DNA of 32,731 nt from Lysobacterales bacterium (GTDB lineage: Bacteria > Pseudomonadota > Gammaproteobacteria > Xanthomonadales > SZUA-36): NCBI GenBank assembly GCA_028289465.1, contig JANQPM010000035.1, forward strand, positions 1 to 32,731, read 5' to 3'. Numbering within the stretch: the stretch's first letter is position 1; the number at the start of each line of letters is the position of its first letter. The translations under genes and the position numbers were made by a program. The notes beneath the pieces were generated by a model. It had not been told where the DNA came from, did no database searches, and saw nothing but the letters and a program-made list of their open reading frames with translations. Below are positions 32,525-32,731 of this stretch, one piece after another.

Positions 32525-32731
32525 GTCTTTTGCCCGCTTCTTCCGCCTTCGGCAGAAACCGCAACCAAAAGACGGCATGAGTCTATGGATTCCTGCCTCT
32601 GATTCGCTGCGCGAACCAACCGGCTGGAATCGGCGGTGTCTTTTGCCCGCTTCTTCCGCCTTCGGCAGAAACCGCAACCAAAAGACGGCATGAGTCTATG
32701 GATTCCTGCCTCTGATTCGCTGCGCGAACCA
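32525..32731. repeat. Tandem direct repeat, 113-bp period, running off the window
   Basis: The 94 bases from 32525 to 32618 recur without a visible change at 32638-32731, where the window ends. The 19 bases between them complete a 113-bp unit. Each unit starts with a hairpin, GTCTTTTG (32525-32532) paired with CAAAAGAC (32566-32573). The period is not a multiple of three, so short ORFs across it are not genes. Confidence 0.9.

Noticed and set aside
32525..32731. CRISPR array at the right edge
   Set aside because: The repeated block is at least 94 bp with a 19-bp remainder, whereas CRISPR repeats are about 24-48 bp with unique spacers of similar length.
1..32731. tRNA, rRNA, prophage, insertion sequence or toxin-antitoxin genes
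   Set aside because: No cloverleaf, transposase or phage-type protein was found on reading; the only recombinase is xerC in its normal housekeeping position.

Overview
The window looks like a chromosomal segment of a gammaproteobacterium with a moderately high GC content. The evidence is the ubiE-ubiJ-ubiB cluster, the lptM-dapF-DUF484-xerC-hslV-hslU order and the algZ-algR-hemC order. These orders are typical of Xanthomonadales/Chromatiales-like lineages (Woeseiaceae or Wenzhouxiangellaceae relatives would fit). No phage, plasmid, CRISPR, rRNA or tRNA is visible. Five intergenic gaps carry paired palindromes of one REP family (core GTAGGAGCGCCTTTAGGCG).

Layout. Positions 1-3.7 kb hold a 5'-truncated metallo-beta-lactamase-fold hydrolase, an exported M20 amidohydrolase and two related small beta-barrel-like exported proteins. 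Positions 3.9-5.7 kb hold an alkylation-repair operon: an Ada-sensor/AraC/AlkA fusion translationally coupled to ogt. Positions 5.9-6.6 kb hold an unrecognised small-gene locus: a 110-residue protein with a Cys-rich tail, followed by a tiny hydrophobic ORF interrupted by an apparent +1 frameshift at a G run. Positions 6.7-9.3 kb (minus strand) hold two tandem exported amidohydrolases, the second of which has lost the metal-binding histidines. Positions 9.7-11.4 kb hold an exported hypothetical protein divergent from a small protein-kinase-like protein, then a MAPEG protein.

Positions 11.5-14.9 kb hold the most unusual metabolic group: a class IV aminotransferase, a sulfotransferase and a second P-loop sulfotransferase-like protein on the minus strand, with a divergent Sfp-type phosphopantetheinyl transferase. 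The aminotransferase and the second sulfotransferase-like protein resemble the two halves of a plant fusion protein, which suggests they act together. Positions 14.9-18.3 kb hold a secreted zinc peptidase-like protein divergent from a phospholipase D/cardiolipin-synthase-like lipoprotein. Positions 18.5-21.6 kb are ubiquinone biosynthesis (ubiE-ubiJ-ubiB, overlapping genes), followed by a cation/proton antiporter with a TrkA-N domain.

Positions 23.5-28.3 kb are housekeeping on the minus strand: lptM-dapF-DUF484-xerC, a REP pair, then hslV-hslU behind a good sigma32-type promoter. Positions 28.4-31.8 kb (plus strand) hold a carboxylesterase, the AlgZ/AlgR LytTR two-component system and hemC, but hemD does not follow. 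The last 0.9 kb holds a promoter-like site, a complex inverted-repeat element, a small lipoprotein gene and the start of a 113-bp tandem repeat that runs off the window.

The best candidates for something undescribed are the 5.9-6.6 kb small-gene locus, the aminotransferase/sulfotransferase/PPTase group, and the structured DNA at the right edge. No complete new system could be proven from sequence alone.
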